Below are positions 1 through 9,815 of a stretch of DNA of 64,000 nucleotides, piece after piece. How positions within the stretch are numbered: position 1 is the stretch's first letter; every line of letters begins with the position of its first letter. Origin of the DNA: Paramylibacter ulvae (GTDB lineage: Bacteria > Pseudomonadota > Alphaproteobacteria > Rhodobacterales > Rhodobacteraceae); the NCBI RefSeq assembly GCF_014652655.1, contig NZ_BMZF01000004.1:95980-159979 (forward strand), in the 5' to 3' direction. The notes below the pieces were generated by a model, which saw nothing but the letters and a program-made list of their open reading frames with translations, did no database searches and was not told the DNA's origin. The translations under genes were made by a program, and so were the position numbers.

Positions 1-12
1 GGAGTCACAAAG

Positions 13-513
13 GTGGCACAACGTTTTAAAGGTGAATTCGTCCAAAAGATGGACGGAAAAGGTCGGGTGTCTATCCCGGCTGCCTTTCGACGTGTGCTCG
101 AAGATTGTGACCCAGAACACAACCCAGATCGCGAACCACAATTGGTTTTGGTTTACGGCGACCACCGCCGTGAATTCATCGAAGGATTCACAATTTCTGC
201 GATGGAAGAGGTTGATGATAAAATCGCACAATTGCCACGCGGATCAAAACCGCGCCGCGCCTTGGAACGCACCTTTTCAGGGCAAGCCGTGCAATTGCAG
301 GTGAACGAAACAGGTCAAATCGTGCTTAGCCCGAAATTGCGTGAAAAACTGGGTCTCAGCAATCAAGTGTTTTTCATTGCCTCTGGCGACACGTTTCAAA
401 TCTGGCATCCAGATACCTACGAAGCGCAAGCAAGTGCGATGGATGATTACCTAGATGAATTCGAAGACGGGTTTGATGTTTTAACCCTTCTTGATGCGAC
501 ACCTGGGGTATAA
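13..513 (+). CDS. mraZ: Transcriptional regulator MraZ
   Basis: This is the first gene of the dcw cluster. MraZ is a ring-forming DNA-binding protein of the SpoVT/AbrB fold that usually represses its own operon by binding repeats upstream of itself; that upstream DNA lies outside the window. The 166-residue product has the expected two half-domains: an N-terminal one around 'MDGKGRVSIPAAFR' and a second around 'NETGQIVLSPKLREKLG', each with the D/E-x-x-G-R/Q-type turn of the family. It is slightly longer than the roughly 145-150 residues of enterobacterial MraZ, as is usual in alphaproteobacteria. The start is a GTG at 13 with GGAG eight bases upstream. rsmH begins three bases after its stop. 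Confidence 0.93.
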   Translation: MAQRFKGEFVQKMDGKGRVSIPAAFRRVLEDCDPEHNPDREPQLVLVYGDHRREFIEGFTISAMEEVDDKIAQLPRGSKPRRALERTFSGQAVQLQVNETGQIVLSPKLREKLGLSNQVFFIASGDTFQIWHPDTYEAQASAMDDYLDEFEDGFDVLTLLDATPGV

Positions 514-516
514 GCG

Positions 517-1530
517 ATGGTTCAGGCTTCGCAAGATACAGCCACCGCGCCGCACATTCCCGTATTATTGTCCCCAATTTTGGATGCAATCGCACCTGTT
601 TCTGGGCGTTGGTTAGACGGCACATTTGGTGCGGGTGGTTATACACGCGCATTGTTGGATGCAGGGGCCGACACGGTTTATGCAATTGATCGCGATCCCG
701 AAACGTTCGAACGCGCGGCGAGTTGGGCGGGTGAATATGGTGATCGTTTGCGCCTGATTGCAGGTGAATTTGGCAATCTTGATACGCTTGCGGATGAAAA
801 CGATGGATTGCCACTGAATGGTGTGGTTTTGGACATCGGTGTTTCATCCATGCAAATCGATCAGGCAGAGCGCGGATTTTCGTTTATGCAGGATGGTCCA
901 TTGGATATGCGCATGTCGCAATCGGGTATGACCGCCGCCGATATCGTCAATACTGCCGATGAAGCGACATTGGCCGACATGTTGTATCTTTACGGCGAAG
1001 AACGCGCATCGCGCCGCATAGCGCGCAATATCGTCAAGGCACGCACAGAGACCGCGTTTCAAACCACGGCTGAATTAGCGCGCGTGATTGAAAATTCGCT
1101 ACCACGCGCAAAGCCAAACCAAGCACATCCTGCAACGCGTAGCTTTCAAGCATTGCGCATCGCGGTAAACGATGAGCTTGGCCAATTGGTAGATGGCTTG
1201 ATCGCGGCGGAAACCGCATTGGGCGAGGGTGGAATATTGGCCGTGGTCACATTTCATTCGCTCGAAGATCGCATTGTGAAACGGTTCTTACAGGCACGCA
1301 GCGCCGAAATGCCCCGCGGGAGCCGTTATCAACCCGAAGAAGTGCAAGATGCACCACGGTTTGAACGCATCGGCCGCAAAGCAATTTCAGCGCGGGATGA
1401 TGAAATAGATGCAAATCCACGTGCGCGTTCGGCGAAATTACGTCTGGCGCGGCGCTTGTCCGCACCTGCGGGTGGTATTGAAGGGCGCAAATTAGGGTTG
1501 CCCAATTTTGATTTGGAAAGGCTACGGTAA
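517..1530 (+). CDS. rsmH: 16S rRNA (cytosine(1402)-N4)-methyltransferase RsmH (MraW)
   Basis: RsmH methylates N4 of C1402 in 16S rRNA using S-adenosylmethionine. The 337-residue protein opens with '[13 protein letters not shown]' and has the SAM-binding loop '[13 protein letters not shown]' near residue 35, followed by '[12 protein letters not shown]' and 'GPLDMRM', all typical of MraW. Further on '[13 protein letters not shown]' marks the conserved C-terminal part of the catalytic domain. It sits in its standard place between mraZ and ftsL, and ftsL starts one base after its stop, so the two are likely cotranscribed and coupled. Confidence 0.96.
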   Translation: MVQASQDTATAPHIPVLLSPILDAIAPVSGRWLDGTFGAGGYTRALLDAGADTVYAIDRDPETFERAASWAGEYGDRLRLIAGEFGNLDTLADENDGLPLNGVVLDIGVSSMQIDQAERGFSFMQDGPLDMRMSQSGMTAADIVNTADEATLADMLYLYGEERASRRIARNIVKARTETAFQTTAELARVIENSLPRAKPNQAHPATRSFQALRIAVNDELGQLVDGLIAAETALGEGGILAVVTFHSLEDRIVKRFLQARSAEMPRGSRYQPEEVQDAPRFERIGRKAISARDDEIDANPRARSAKLRLARRLSAPAGGIEGRKLGLPNFDLERLR

Positions 1531-1531
1531 A

Positions 1532-1882
1532 ATGAAGAATTTTCTCTATTTGTTATGCTGTGCATTGGTCGTTGGGATGGCCTATTGGGCTTATACCGAA
1601 AACTATCGCACCCAAGCGACGGCGAAACGTGTGCAAAAATTGCAACAAGCCATTGCATCCGAACGTGAAGAAATTTCCGTGTTAAAGGCCGAGTGGGCAT
1701 ATTTAAACCGCCCTGAACGTCTGCGTGAATTGGCGGATTTGAATTTTGAAACATTGGGTTTGATCCCACTGTCATCACAACATTTTGGCGATACCAATTT
1801 GGTGGCCTTCCCTCCGCGTCCAACAAATCTGGAAATCGTCAACGAACCCATTTCTGTTCAAAACTCCGAAGGGGTTGAATGA
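1532..1882 (+). CDS. ftsL: Cell division protein FtsL
   Basis: FtsL is a small bitopic membrane protein that forms the FtsQLB subcomplex and helps activate septal peptidoglycan synthesis. The 116-residue product has one N-terminal membrane helix (about residues 3-20, 'FLYLLCCALVVGMAYWA') followed by a leucine-zipper-like periplasmic coiled coil (about 30-75) ending in 'RPERLRELADLNFETLGL', a pattern common in alphaproteobacterial FtsL. I chose the ATG at 1532 because it has AAAGG upstream and abuts the rsmH stop; a longer in-frame TTG start would overlap rsmH. The family is weakly conserved in sequence, so the call rests partly on position between rsmH and ftsI. Confidence 0.88.
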   Translation: MKNFLYLLCCALVVGMAYWAYTENYRTQATAKRVQKLQQAIASEREEISVLKAEWAYLNRPERLRELADLNFETLGLIPLSSQHFGDTNLVAFPPRPTNLEIVNEPISVQNSEGVE

Positions 1883-1883
1883 T

Positions 1884-3671
1884 ATGAAACGCACCCCATT
1901 GCGCCCATTGGCATCTGTTATTTCCGCACGATCCAAGGGCGAAAATCCCGATCGGATCGAAGCCCGCGAACGTGCCAAACGTAATCAGGCAATGATGACC
2001 CGCCAACGTAAACGCGCCGAAAATCGGTTGATGATAATGGGGGTGGCGTTCTTTTTCGCATTTGGTGCGATTGGTGCACGTATGGGGATGTTGGCGGCAA
2101 CCGAACCGGCCGAACCCAATGCCATTGCATCGACCAGCCAAATTTTGAACCAACGCGCCGATATCGTTGATCGTAACGGTACGGTGTTGGCAACAAACTT
2201 GACCACGCAATCGCTTTATGCCCAACCGCCATTGATGATTGATCCAGCCAAGGCGGCCAAAGATTTGATCAAAATCTTTCCCGATTTGGATGAAAAACGC
2301 CTGACGCGTGATTTCACGGGCGGCAAACGAAAATTTTTGTGGGTGAAACGTAAAATTAGCCCCGAGCAACGCCAGGCTGTGCACGATTTGGGTGAACCCG
2401 GTCTGTTGTTTGGGCCGCGTGAAATGCGTCTCTATCCAAATGGGAATTTGGCGGCGCATATCTTGGGCGGTGCTGGTTTTGGTAAAGAGGGTGTTCAGGC
2501 CGCCGAAATCGTGGGCGTTGCAGGCATTGAAAAATACCACGACAAATTGCTGCGCGATCCTGCGATGAACGGCGCTCCGTTGCAATTGTCGATCGATTTA
2601 ACTGCACAGGCCACCACACGCCGCGTATTGAGCGGCGGAATGAAAATCATGGGTGCCAAAGGTGCATCCGCTGTGTTGATGGATGTGAACACAGGCGAAA
2701 TCGTGTCAATGGTATCATTGCCCGACTTTGATCCAAATGATCGCCCACGCCCCGCCGTTGATGGTGATCCATCCGACAGCCCATTGTTTAATCGCGCAGC
2801 TCAAGGTGTTTACGAGCTTGGCTCAACATTCAAATTATTTGCCGCTGCGACCCACCTTGAAAAGGGTCTGGCAACACCTGATACCTTGATCAACACAGAA
2901 AGCCCGATGCGCGTTGGCAAATTTCGTATTCGCGATTTTCATAATTACGGCAAAACGCTCAGCCTGACCGATGTGATCGTTAAATCATCCAACGTTGGCA
3001 CCGCGCGTATGGCGCTGGAGGCAGGCGCAGGTGCGCAGCAACAAATGTTGTCTGATCTTGGCTTTTTCGAACCTGTCGATGTTGAATTGGGATCTGCGAC
3101 GCAAACTCGCCCGATTTTGCCAAAACGCTGGTCTGATATTTCGACCATGACCATTTCATATGGCCACGGGATCGCCGCAACGCCGCTGCATTTGGCAACC
3201 GCATATGCATCCATAACGAATGGTGGATACAGGGTGAAACCGACCTTGATCAAACAACGCGGTGTTGCCAAGGATCGCCCACAGGTGATTTCGGAAAAAA
3301 CATCAGCGCAACTTCGCTATATGCTGCGCCAAGTTGTCGCCAAAGGCACGGCGAGCCTTGGTGAAGTCGAAGGATACGAAGTTGCGGGTAAAACAGGTAC
3401 GGCGGACAAACCCAAGCCATCGGGTGGGTATTACGAGGACCGCGTGATTGCAACATTCGCGACAGTGTTTCCTGCGAGCAATCCAAAATATGTGCTGATC
3501 CTAAGCCTTGATGAACCAGAAATATTCGTTCACGGCGAAAAACGCCGCACGGCAGGGTGGACAGCAGTGCCTGTTGCCGCCGAACTTATTTCGCGTGTTG
3601 CACCCGTATTGGATTTGCGTCCAGCAGTTGCAGCCATCGATCAGATAACATACACGTCCGCTGGTAACTGA
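1884..3671 (+). CDS. ftsI: Peptidoglycan D,D-transpeptidase FtsI (PBP3)
   Basis: FtsI is the class B penicillin-binding protein that cross-links septal peptidoglycan in complex with FtsW. The 595-residue protein has a cytoplasmic basic tail, one membrane helix at about residues 49-68, a dimerisation region, and a transpeptidase domain with all three catalytic motifs: STFK (314-317, acylated serine), SSN (368-370) and KTGT (503-506). The ATG at 1884 has a GAAGGGG ribosome site and starts one base after the ftsL stop; an upstream in-frame extension would lie inside ftsL. There is a 23-base gap to murE. Confidence 0.96.
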   Translation: MKRTPLRPLASVISARSKGENPDRIEARERAKRNQAMMTRQRKRAENRLMIMGVAFFFAFGAIGARMGMLAATEPAEPNAIASTSQILNQRADIVDRNGTVLATNLTTQSLYAQPPLMIDPAKAAKDLIKIFPDLDEKRLTRDFTGGKRKFLWVKRKISPEQRQAVHDLGEPGLLFGPREMRLYPNGNLAAHILGGAGFGKEGVQAAEIVGVAGIEKYHDKLLRDPAMNGAPLQLSIDLTAQATTRRVLSGGMKIMGAKGASAVLMDVNTGEIVSMVSLPDFDPNDRPRPAVDGDPSDSPLFNRAAQGVYELGSTFKLFAAATHLEKGLATPDTLINTESPMRVGKFRIRDFHNYGKTLSLTDVIVKSSNVGTARMALEAGAGAQQQMLSDLGFFEPVDVELGSATQTRPILPKRWSDISTMTISYGHGIAATPLHLATAYASITNGGYRVKPTLIKQRGVAKDRPQVISEKTSAQLRYMLRQVVAKGTASLGEVEGYEVAGKTGTADKPKPSGGYYEDRVIATFATVFPASNPKYVLILSLDEPEIFVHGEKRRTAGWTAVPVAAELISRVAPVLDLRPAVAAIDQITYTSAGN

Positions 3672-3694
3672 TCGACAGAGTCAAAGGCATATAA

Positions 3695-5194
3695 ATGGCA
3701 AACGCGAAACCTGCTGGCAAATCTCTTTTGGAAATGGGGCTTCGTGCCAATGCAGGAGCGATGGATGCTGATCCTCGCATTACGGGCATTTGTGTTGATA
3801 GCCGCAAAACCAATGCGGGTGATTTGTTTGTGGCGATGTCTGGTGTGAATGGACACGGCGGCGAATTCATTCAATACGCATTACGCATGGATGCAGCGGC
3901 CGTGTTGACCGATGCGGCAGGGCTGGAAATTGCCAAGCGCAATGTGGCCAAGCTGGATGTACCATTTATTATATCAGATGATCCGCGTCTTGATCTGGCA
4001 CGTGCTGCGGCGCGTTTTTATGCCAAACAACCCGCCACGATGACAGCGGTCACGGGCACAAACGGCAAAACATCGGTGGCCAATTTCACCCGTCAGATTT
4101 GGGAAAACCTTGGCAAACAGGCAACCAATTTTGGTACGGCTGGGGTTGAGGGCGCATATACCGCCCCGCTCAGTCACACCACGCCAGAACCCGTCACCTT
4201 GCACAAATTATTGGCCGAATTATCCGATGCTGGCATCACTCATGCATCGATGGAGGCATCATCCCACGGGCTTGATCAACGTCGCCTTGATGGCGTGTAT
4301 CTAACGGCGGCTGGATTTACCAATTTCACCCAAGACCATTTGGATTATCACGAAACGTTCGAGGCGTATTTTGATGCTAAAGCGGGGTTGTTTACCCGCG
4401 TCCTGCCGCCCGAAGGGTCGGCCGTGATCAACATGGATGATCCGCGCGGCGCTGACATCAAAAAACTTGCGGATGCACGTGGCCAAGATGTGATTACCAT
4501 CGGATCAAACGATTGCGATATTACAATATTAAACAGCCGCTTTGATGCGACTGGCCAAGATGTGCGTTTTTCATGGCGCGGTGATGTGCGCACGGTGCGC
4601 CTCTCGTTAATCGGTGGGTTTCAGGTGCAAAACGTGATGATGGCGGCGGGGCTTGTGATTGCCAGTGGTGAACAGGCCAAGGATGTTTTTGACACACTTG
4701 TTGAAATGCGCACGGTTTCTGGACGTATGGAATTGGCAGCAACACGTCAAAACGGCGCGCCCGTTTTTGTTGACTACGCCCATACGCCGGATGCCGTTGA
4801 AACCGCATTGCGCGCGATGCGCCCCCATATCATGGGGCGCCTGATCGTAGTGTTGGGCGCGGGCGGTGATCGCGATACATCCAAACGTAAATTGATGGGC
4901 GCGGCAGCCGCGGCAAATGCAGATGTGGTGTTCGTGACGGACGATAACCCGCGTAGCGAAGACCCCGCCAGCATTCGCGAAATGGTGATGCAGGGCTGCC
5001 CAGATGCCAATAACGTGGGTGATCGCGCGCAGGCGATTTTACGCGGCGTCGATGCATTGCAACCGGGTGATGCATTGTTGATCGCGGGCAAGGGGCATGA
5101 AACAGGGCAAACCATCGGCAATGATGTGCTGCCGTTTAACGATGTGGAACAGGCGAGCGTTGCTGTTGCGGCTTTGGATGGGATGGGCGCATAA
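3695..5194 (+). CDS. murE: UDP-MurNAc-L-Ala-D-Glu:meso-diaminopimelate ligase MurE
   Basis: MurE is the cytoplasmic ATP-dependent ligase that adds the third residue to the peptidoglycan stem peptide. The 499-residue protein shows the Mur ligase P-loop 'TGTNGKTSV' near residue 115, the 'HTTPEP' substrate region, and 'DDNPRSEDP' near residue 415. The DNPR motif is the established signature for meso-diaminopimelate rather than lysine specificity, so this cell should have DAP-type peptidoglycan. AAAGG lies seven bases before the ATG. The stop overlaps the murF start by one base (TAATG). Confidence 0.96.
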   Translation: MANAKPAGKSLLEMGLRANAGAMDADPRITGICVDSRKTNAGDLFVAMSGVNGHGGEFIQYALRMDAAAVLTDAAGLEIAKRNVAKLDVPFIISDDPRLDLARAAARFYAKQPATMTAVTGTNGKTSVANFTRQIWENLGKQATNFGTAGVEGAYTAPLSHTTPEPVTLHKLLAELSDAGITHASMEASSHGLDQRRLDGVYLTAAGFTNFTQDHLDYHETFEAYFDAKAGLFTRVLPPEGSAVINMDDPRGADIKKLADARGQDVITIGSNDCDITILNSRFDATGQDVRFSWRGDVRTVRLSLIGGFQVQNVMMAAGLVIASGEQAKDVFDTLVEMRTVSGRMELAATRQNGAPVFVDYAHTPDAVETALRAMRPHIMGRLIVVLGAGGDRDTSKRKLMGAAAAANADVVFVTDDNPRSEDPASIREMVMQGCPDANNVGDRAQAILRGVDALQPGDALLIAGKGHETGQTIGNDVLPFNDVEQASVAVAALDGMGA

Positions 5195-6609
5195 TGAATT
5201 TGTGGACTTCTCAAGACGCGGTTTTGGCAACAGGTGGTCGATCCACCACCGATTGGGTGGCCAACGGGTTGTCGATTGATACGCGCGAAATCGAAGCAGG
5301 CGATATATTTGTTGCGCTGAAAGACCAGCGCGATGGGCATGATTTTGTCGCGCAGGCGTTGGAAAAAGGTGCCGCCGCTGCATTGGTTTCACGCATTCCC
5401 AACGGCGTATCCTCCGATGCACCACTTTTGATTGTCGATGATGTTTTGCATGCCTTGGAAAACATGGCACGGTTTGCACGCAACCGCACAAGCGCCAAAG
5501 TGATTGGCGTAACCGGTTCGGTTGGTAAAACGGGAACCAAGGAAATGTTGCGCACCGCATTGGCAGGGCAGGGTCGCGTTCATGCCGCCGAGCGTAGTTT
5601 TAACAATCATTGGGGTGTGCCCCTGACATTGGCACGCATGCCAATGAACACGGATTATGCCGTGATTGAAATTGGCATGAACCACCCCAATGAAATCACA
5701 CCACTGGCGCGCATGGCCGATCTGGATGTGGCGATTGTCACCACGGTGGCGGCGGTTCATATGGCGGCGTTCAAGGATGTCGATGAAATCGCTCATGCCA
5801 AGGCTGAAATTTTCGATGGCTTGCGCAAGGGTGGCACGGCGGTGATCAACATCGATATCCCTACTGCACAGATTTTGCGTGATGGTGCGAATAATGCAGG
5901 TGCGAAACTGATCGAGTTTGGGCAAACGGATGGTGCTGATTATCATTTGGGCGATGTCATTGTTGGAAATGACACCACGAATGTATCGGCCACCGCATTT
6001 GGCGATCCGATTATGTTTAAATTATCGGCGCCTGGCAAGCATTTGGCGATGAATGCGCTCGCGGTTCTGGCGGGTGCCGTTGGTGCGGGTGCAGATCTGG
6101 CGATGTCGATGTTGGCATTACAAGATTTTACCGCACCAAGCGGTCGCGGTGCGCGTCAAACTATTGAACTGGCAAACATTGATGGCGCATCGCTTGAATT
6201 GATTGATGAAAGTTATAACGCCAATCCAACCTCTGTCGGGGCATCACTGGACGTGCTCGCGGCGGCACAGCCGATTGATAACGTCGGGCGTATCCGCAAG
6301 GGGCGACGCATTGCGATGTTGGGTGATATGCTGGAATTGGGACCAGACGAACGCCAAATGCACGCAGAATTGGCCGATCACCCTGCAATCGCAAGGGTCG
6401 ATATCGTGCATTCTGCAGGCGCATTAATGCAATCGCTGCATGATGCGCTGCCCGTTGAAAAACGCGGCACATGGTTTGCAGATGCGCAACAAATGGCGGA
6501 CAAAACACATCAATTGCTGGACGCAGGCGATGTGGTTATGGTCAAAGGCTCGTTAGGGTCGCGGCTGGCGTTGGTGGTGAAATCCATCCAAAAGCTACAG
6601 TATAAATAG
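5194..6609 (+). CDS. murF: UDP-MurNAc-tripeptide:D-Ala-D-Ala ligase MurF
   Basis: MurF attaches the D-Ala-D-Ala dipeptide to UDP-MurNAc-tripeptide, the last cytoplasmic amino acid addition. The 471-residue protein has the N-terminal uridine-binding domain ('GLSIDTREIEAGDIFVAL'), the ATP loop 'TGSVGKTGTKEML' near residue 110, 'NNHWGVPLTLARMP', and 'DESYNANPTSV' in the central domain, all MurF hallmarks. It overlaps murE by one base and is followed nine bases later by mraY, so it belongs to the tight murE-murF-mraY-murD block. Confidence 0.96.
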   Translation: MNLWTSQDAVLATGGRSTTDWVANGLSIDTREIEAGDIFVALKDQRDGHDFVAQALEKGAAAALVSRIPNGVSSDAPLLIVDDVLHALENMARFARNRTSAKVIGVTGSVGKTGTKEMLRTALAGQGRVHAAERSFNNHWGVPLTLARMPMNTDYAVIEIGMNHPNEITPLARMADLDVAIVTTVAAVHMAAFKDVDEIAHAKAEIFDGLRKGGTAVINIDIPTAQILRDGANNAGAKLIEFGQTDGADYHLGDVIVGNDTTNVSATAFGDPIMFKLSAPGKHLAMNALAVLAGAVGAGADLAMSMLALQDFTAPSGRGARQTIELANIDGASLELIDESYNANPTSVGASLDVLAAAQPIDNVGRIRKGRRIAMLGDMLELGPDERQMHAELADHPAIARVDIVHSAGALMQSLHDALPVEKRGTWFADAQQMADKTHQLLDAGDVVMVKGSLGSRLALVVKSIQKLQYK

Positions 6610-6618
6610 GGGACAACA

Positions 6619-7704
6619 ATGTTTTATTTTCTGAGTGAGCTGTCTGACGGCGGGGATATTTTCAATATTTTCCGATATATCACCTTTCGCGCAGGTGCCG
6701 CGTTTTTTACCGCATTGTTCCTGAGCTTTATTTTTGGTCGTCCACTGATCAATTTTCTAAAGCGCAAACAAAAAAGAGGTCAGCCAATTCGTGATGATGG
6801 CCCCGAAAGCCATATCATCCAAAAGGCAGGCACGCCCACCATGGGTGGTGTGCTGATTTTGGGCACGCTGATTATATCAACACTGCTTTGGGCGCGCTCT
6901 GACAACGGCTTTGTCTGGCTGGTTCTGATGGTGACTGTTGGTTTTGGTTTGATCGGGTTTGTCGATGACTACCTTAAGGTGACAAAACAAACCGTTGCAG
7001 GGTTTTCGTCCAAGGCACGTATGGGGATTGGGTTGGTTATCGCACTGGTGGCGGGGTATTGGGCCACGCAATTACATCCCGCGGAATTAACAAATCAGCT
7101 CGCACTGCCGGTATTCAAGGATACATTGATTAACCTTGGTGTTCTGTTCGTTCCATTTGCAATGATTGTGATTGTGGGTGCTGCAAATGCGGTGAACTTG
7201 ACGGATGGGTTAGATGGTTTGGCGATTATGCCTGTGATTATCGCGGGCGGCACGCTTGGTGCGATTTCATATGTGGTTGGGCGGACCGACTTTACCGAAT
7301 ATTTGGATGTGCATTATGTGGCTGGCACGGGTGAATTGCTGGTGTTCACATCGGCATTGATCGGCGCGGGACTTGGATTTTTATGGTATAACGCACCACC
7401 TGCCGCGGTGTTCATGGGTGATACGGGTTCATTGGCATTGGGCGGTGCACTTGGTGCAATCGCGGTTTCTACGAAACACGAACTGGTGTTGGCTATTGTC
7501 GGTGGCCTGTTCGTGGTCGAAGCATTGTCGGTGATTATCCAAGTGCTCTATTTCAAACGCACGGGTCGTCGTGTTTTCTTGATGGCGCCCATTCATCACC
7601 ATTTTGAAAAAAAGGGCTGGCATGAATCGCAAATCGTTATTCGTTTCTGGATTATCGCGCTGATCTTGGCGTTGATTGGTCTGGCAACGTTGAAGCTGCG
7701 CTAA
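6619..7704 (+). CDS. mraY: Phospho-N-acetylmuramoyl-pentapeptide transferase MraY
   Basis: MraY is the integral inner-membrane enzyme that moves phospho-MurNAc-pentapeptide onto undecaprenyl phosphate to make lipid I. The 361-residue protein is highly hydrophobic with about ten membrane helices. It carries the conserved cytoplasmic motifs 'FVDDYLKV' near residue 115, '[13 protein letters not shown]' near residue 190 and '[13 protein letters not shown]' near residue 325; the aspartates and the HHH cluster are the Mg2+/substrate residues of the family. GGGG precedes the ATG. Its stop overlaps the murD start by one base. Confidence 0.97.
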   Translation: MFYFLSELSDGGDIFNIFRYITFRAGAAFFTALFLSFIFGRPLINFLKRKQKRGQPIRDDGPESHIIQKAGTPTMGGVLILGTLIISTLLWARSDNGFVWLVLMVTVGFGLIGFVDDYLKVTKQTVAGFSSKARMGIGLVIALVAGYWATQLHPAELTNQLALPVFKDTLINLGVLFVPFAMIVIVGAANAVNLTDGLDGLAIMPVIIAGGTLGAISYVVGRTDFTEYLDVHYVAGTGELLVFTSALIGAGLGFLWYNAPPAAVFMGDTGSLALGGALGAIAVSTKHELVLAIVGGLFVVEALSVIIQVLYFKRTGRRVFLMAPIHHHFEKKGWHESQIVIRFWIIALILALIGLATLKLR

Positions 7705-9107
7705 TGATTCCTGTTCGTGGATATCGCGGTGCACGCGTTGCTGTTCTGGGCCTTGGGCGATCCGGTCTGACAGCGGCGCTGGCGCTGCGCGCTGGTGGTG
7801 CAATCCCCGTAGTTTGGGATGATAACGAGGCCGCACGCCAAAAGGCTATGGACGAGGGGATCGAAGTTGCCGATCTGACCAAGGATAAATCTTGGGAAGA
7901 AGTGGTCAGCCTGATCGTATCCCCTGGCATTCCACATCTTTATCCAACACCCCATCCGATTGTGCAAAAGGCATGGTCGCACGGGGTTGTCGTTGATAAT
8001 GATATCGGATTGTTTTTCCGATCCTATGCAACAGAGGATTGGGAACAATTCGACACCATTCCCAAGGTGATTTGTGTCACAGGGTCGAACGGGAAATCCA
8101 CGACAACTGCGTTAATCCAACACATCCTGAACGCTGCGGGGCGTAATGCCACGATGGCGGGTAATATCGGGCGCGGTGTGCTTGATCTGCCACCTGCACA
8201 AGATGGCGATGTGGTGGTGTTGGAATTATCATCCTATCAAACCGATCTGGCACGTGCGCTTGCGCCCGATGTTGCTGTGTTTATGAACCTATCCCCTGAT
8301 CATTTGGATCGTCACAATGGCATGGGGGGCTATTTCGCCGCCAAACGGCGTTTGTTTGTCGAGGGTGGCCCAGACAAGGCTATCATTGGCGTTGATGAAC
8401 CCGAAGGTCGTTTTTTGGCCAACCAAATTCGCCAAGATAAAACAGGTGATCCCGTGATCGCCATTTCATCAGGGCAAAAGTTGCAAGGCCAAGGTTGGTC
8501 CGTTTTTGCGCGCAAAGGTTTCCTTGCCGAATGGCGGAAAAACCGACAGGTCGCATCAATTGATCTGCGCGATATTATCGGTTTACCCGGTGCGCATAAT
8601 CACCAAAATGCTTGTGCTGCCTATGCTGCATGTCGCAGCTTGAATATCCCGCCCAAGGTGATTGAGGCGGCATTGAAAACCTACCCAGGTCTGCCCCATC
8701 GTTGTCAGGTGCTTGGCACTGGGAACGGTGTGACATTTGTAAATGACAGCAAGGCCACCAATATTGATGCCGCTGAACAGGCGTTGAAAGCATTCAAAAA
8801 TATTCGTTGGATTGTTGGGGGTCAGGCGAAAGAGGGCGGTATTACCGCGCTTGCCCCGCTGTTTGATCGTGTGAAAAAAGCGTATTTGATTGGCGAGGCA
8901 ACAACCGAATTCGCCAGCCAATTGGGAACCACGCCACAGGCGCAATGTGAAACCATTGAACGCGCGGTCGCGGCGGCTGTGGCTGATGGGGATGCGGGCG
9001 ATGTGATACTGCTTGCTCCTGCCTGCGCCAGTTTTGATCAATACCCCAATTTTGAAAAACGTGGTGATGCGTTTATCGCAGCGGTAACACCGCATTTGGA
9101 TGGCTGA
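7704..9107 (+). CDS. murD: UDP-MurNAc-L-alanine:D-glutamate ligase MurD
   Basis: MurD adds D-glutamate to UDP-MurNAc-L-Ala in the cytoplasm. The 467-residue product has an N-terminal Rossmann-like segment '[17 protein letters not shown]', the ATP loop '[13 protein letters not shown]' near residue 125, '[10 protein letters not shown]', and the C-terminal '[15 protein letters not shown]' motif typical of MurD. It starts inside the TAATG overlap with mraY. Its last eight bases overlap the next gene, a methyltransferase that is not part of the textbook dcw set. Confidence 0.96.
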   Translation: MIPVRGYRGARVAVLGLGRSGLTAALALRAGGAIPVVWDDNEAARQKAMDEGIEVADLTKDKSWEEVVSLIVSPGIPHLYPTPHPIVQKAWSHGVVVDNDIGLFFRSYATEDWEQFDTIPKVICVTGSNGKSTTTALIQHILNAAGRNATMAGNIGRGVLDLPPAQDGDVVVLELSSYQTDLARALAPDVAVFMNLSPDHLDRHNGMGGYFAAKRRLFVEGGPDKAIIGVDEPEGRFLANQIRQDKTGDPVIAISSGQKLQGQGWSVFARKGFLAEWRKNRQVASIDLRDIIGLPGAHNHQNACAAYAACRSLNIPPKVIEAALKTYPGLPHRCQVLGTGNGVTFVNDSKATNIDAAEQALKAFKNIRWIVGGQAKEGGITALAPLFDRVKKAYLIGEATTEFASQLGTTPQAQCETIERAVAAAVADGDAGDVILLAPACASFDQYPNFEKRGDAFIAAVTPHLDG

Positions 9108-9705
9108 TCCTTACGGCGATACCCAAAAACTATACCGTCGCGCGGCGGCGGAATATGATGCGGGGCGCAACAAATCGCTGTTTGAAAAAACCGTTTTGGA
9201 TGCGCTGTTGTCGCGCTGTCCTGACAATGCACGTATATTATACCTTGGAAGTGGCGCAGGCGAACCGATGGCGGCCTATCTGATTGCAAAGGGTGCCCAA
9301 ATTACGGGCGTTGATTTCGCAGCTGAAATGGTGGCGACCACCCAAAAACGCTTTCCCGATCATACCTGGATCGCCGCGGACATGCGTGATTTCGAAACGG
9401 ATCAGAAATTTGATGCGATCATCAGTTGGTCTGGCTTGTTTCACCTAACGCGCCCCGATCAAATCGCGATGTTTCCCAAATTCGCGCGTTGGTTGACACC
9501 ACAGGGTGCAATCCTTGTGGCCACGGGGGATCAAGATGGCGAAGTTTATGGAACCGTTGCCGACACTCCAGTTTATCATTCAAGCCTTGCCCCCGATCAT
9601 TATTGTCAATTATTTACCGAAAATGGGTTTTCAGATATTCAATACACCACCCAAGATCCAGATTGCGGTGGATTTACTCATTGGATCGCAACGCTTGGGT
9701 CATAA
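9100..9705 (+). CDS. Class I SAM-dependent methyltransferase inside the dcw cluster
   Basis: The 201-residue soluble protein has a clear class I methyltransferase fold: motif I '[11 protein letters not shown]' at residues 46-56, the acidic SAM ribose-binding end of strand 2 at '[10 protein letters not shown]' (D72), and '[13 protein letters not shown]' as motif IV. The substrate cannot be read from sequence; the closest general families act on small molecules or proteins. The gene overlaps murD by eight bases, which argues for coupled translation, and is followed by 110 bases before ftsW. That gap holds no gene I can support. It may be a lineage-specific addition to the cell wall operon. Confidence 0.8.
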   Translation: MADPYGDTQKLYRRAAAEYDAGRNKSLFEKTVLDALLSRCPDNARILYLGSGAGEPMAAYLIAKGAQITGVDFAAEMVATTQKRFPDHTWIAADMRDFETDQKFDAIISWSGLFHLTRPDQIAMFPKFARWLTPQGAILVATGDQDGEVYGTVADTPVYHSSLAPDHYCQLFTENGFSDIQYTTQDPDCGGFTHWIATLGS

Positions 9706-9815
9706 TGCTGGAACTGTATGAATTTTCGTGTATAGTTACCCCATAATAAAAAGCTGACCCAAAAAAATGAGGCAGCATCAGGCAGTATTACAGATATGAA
9801 GGCAGGCAGGCTCTC

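Noticed and set aside
1839-2585. Long minus-strand frame opposite ftsI
   Set aside because: It mirrors ftsI codons; ftsI has all catalytic motifs and operon context.
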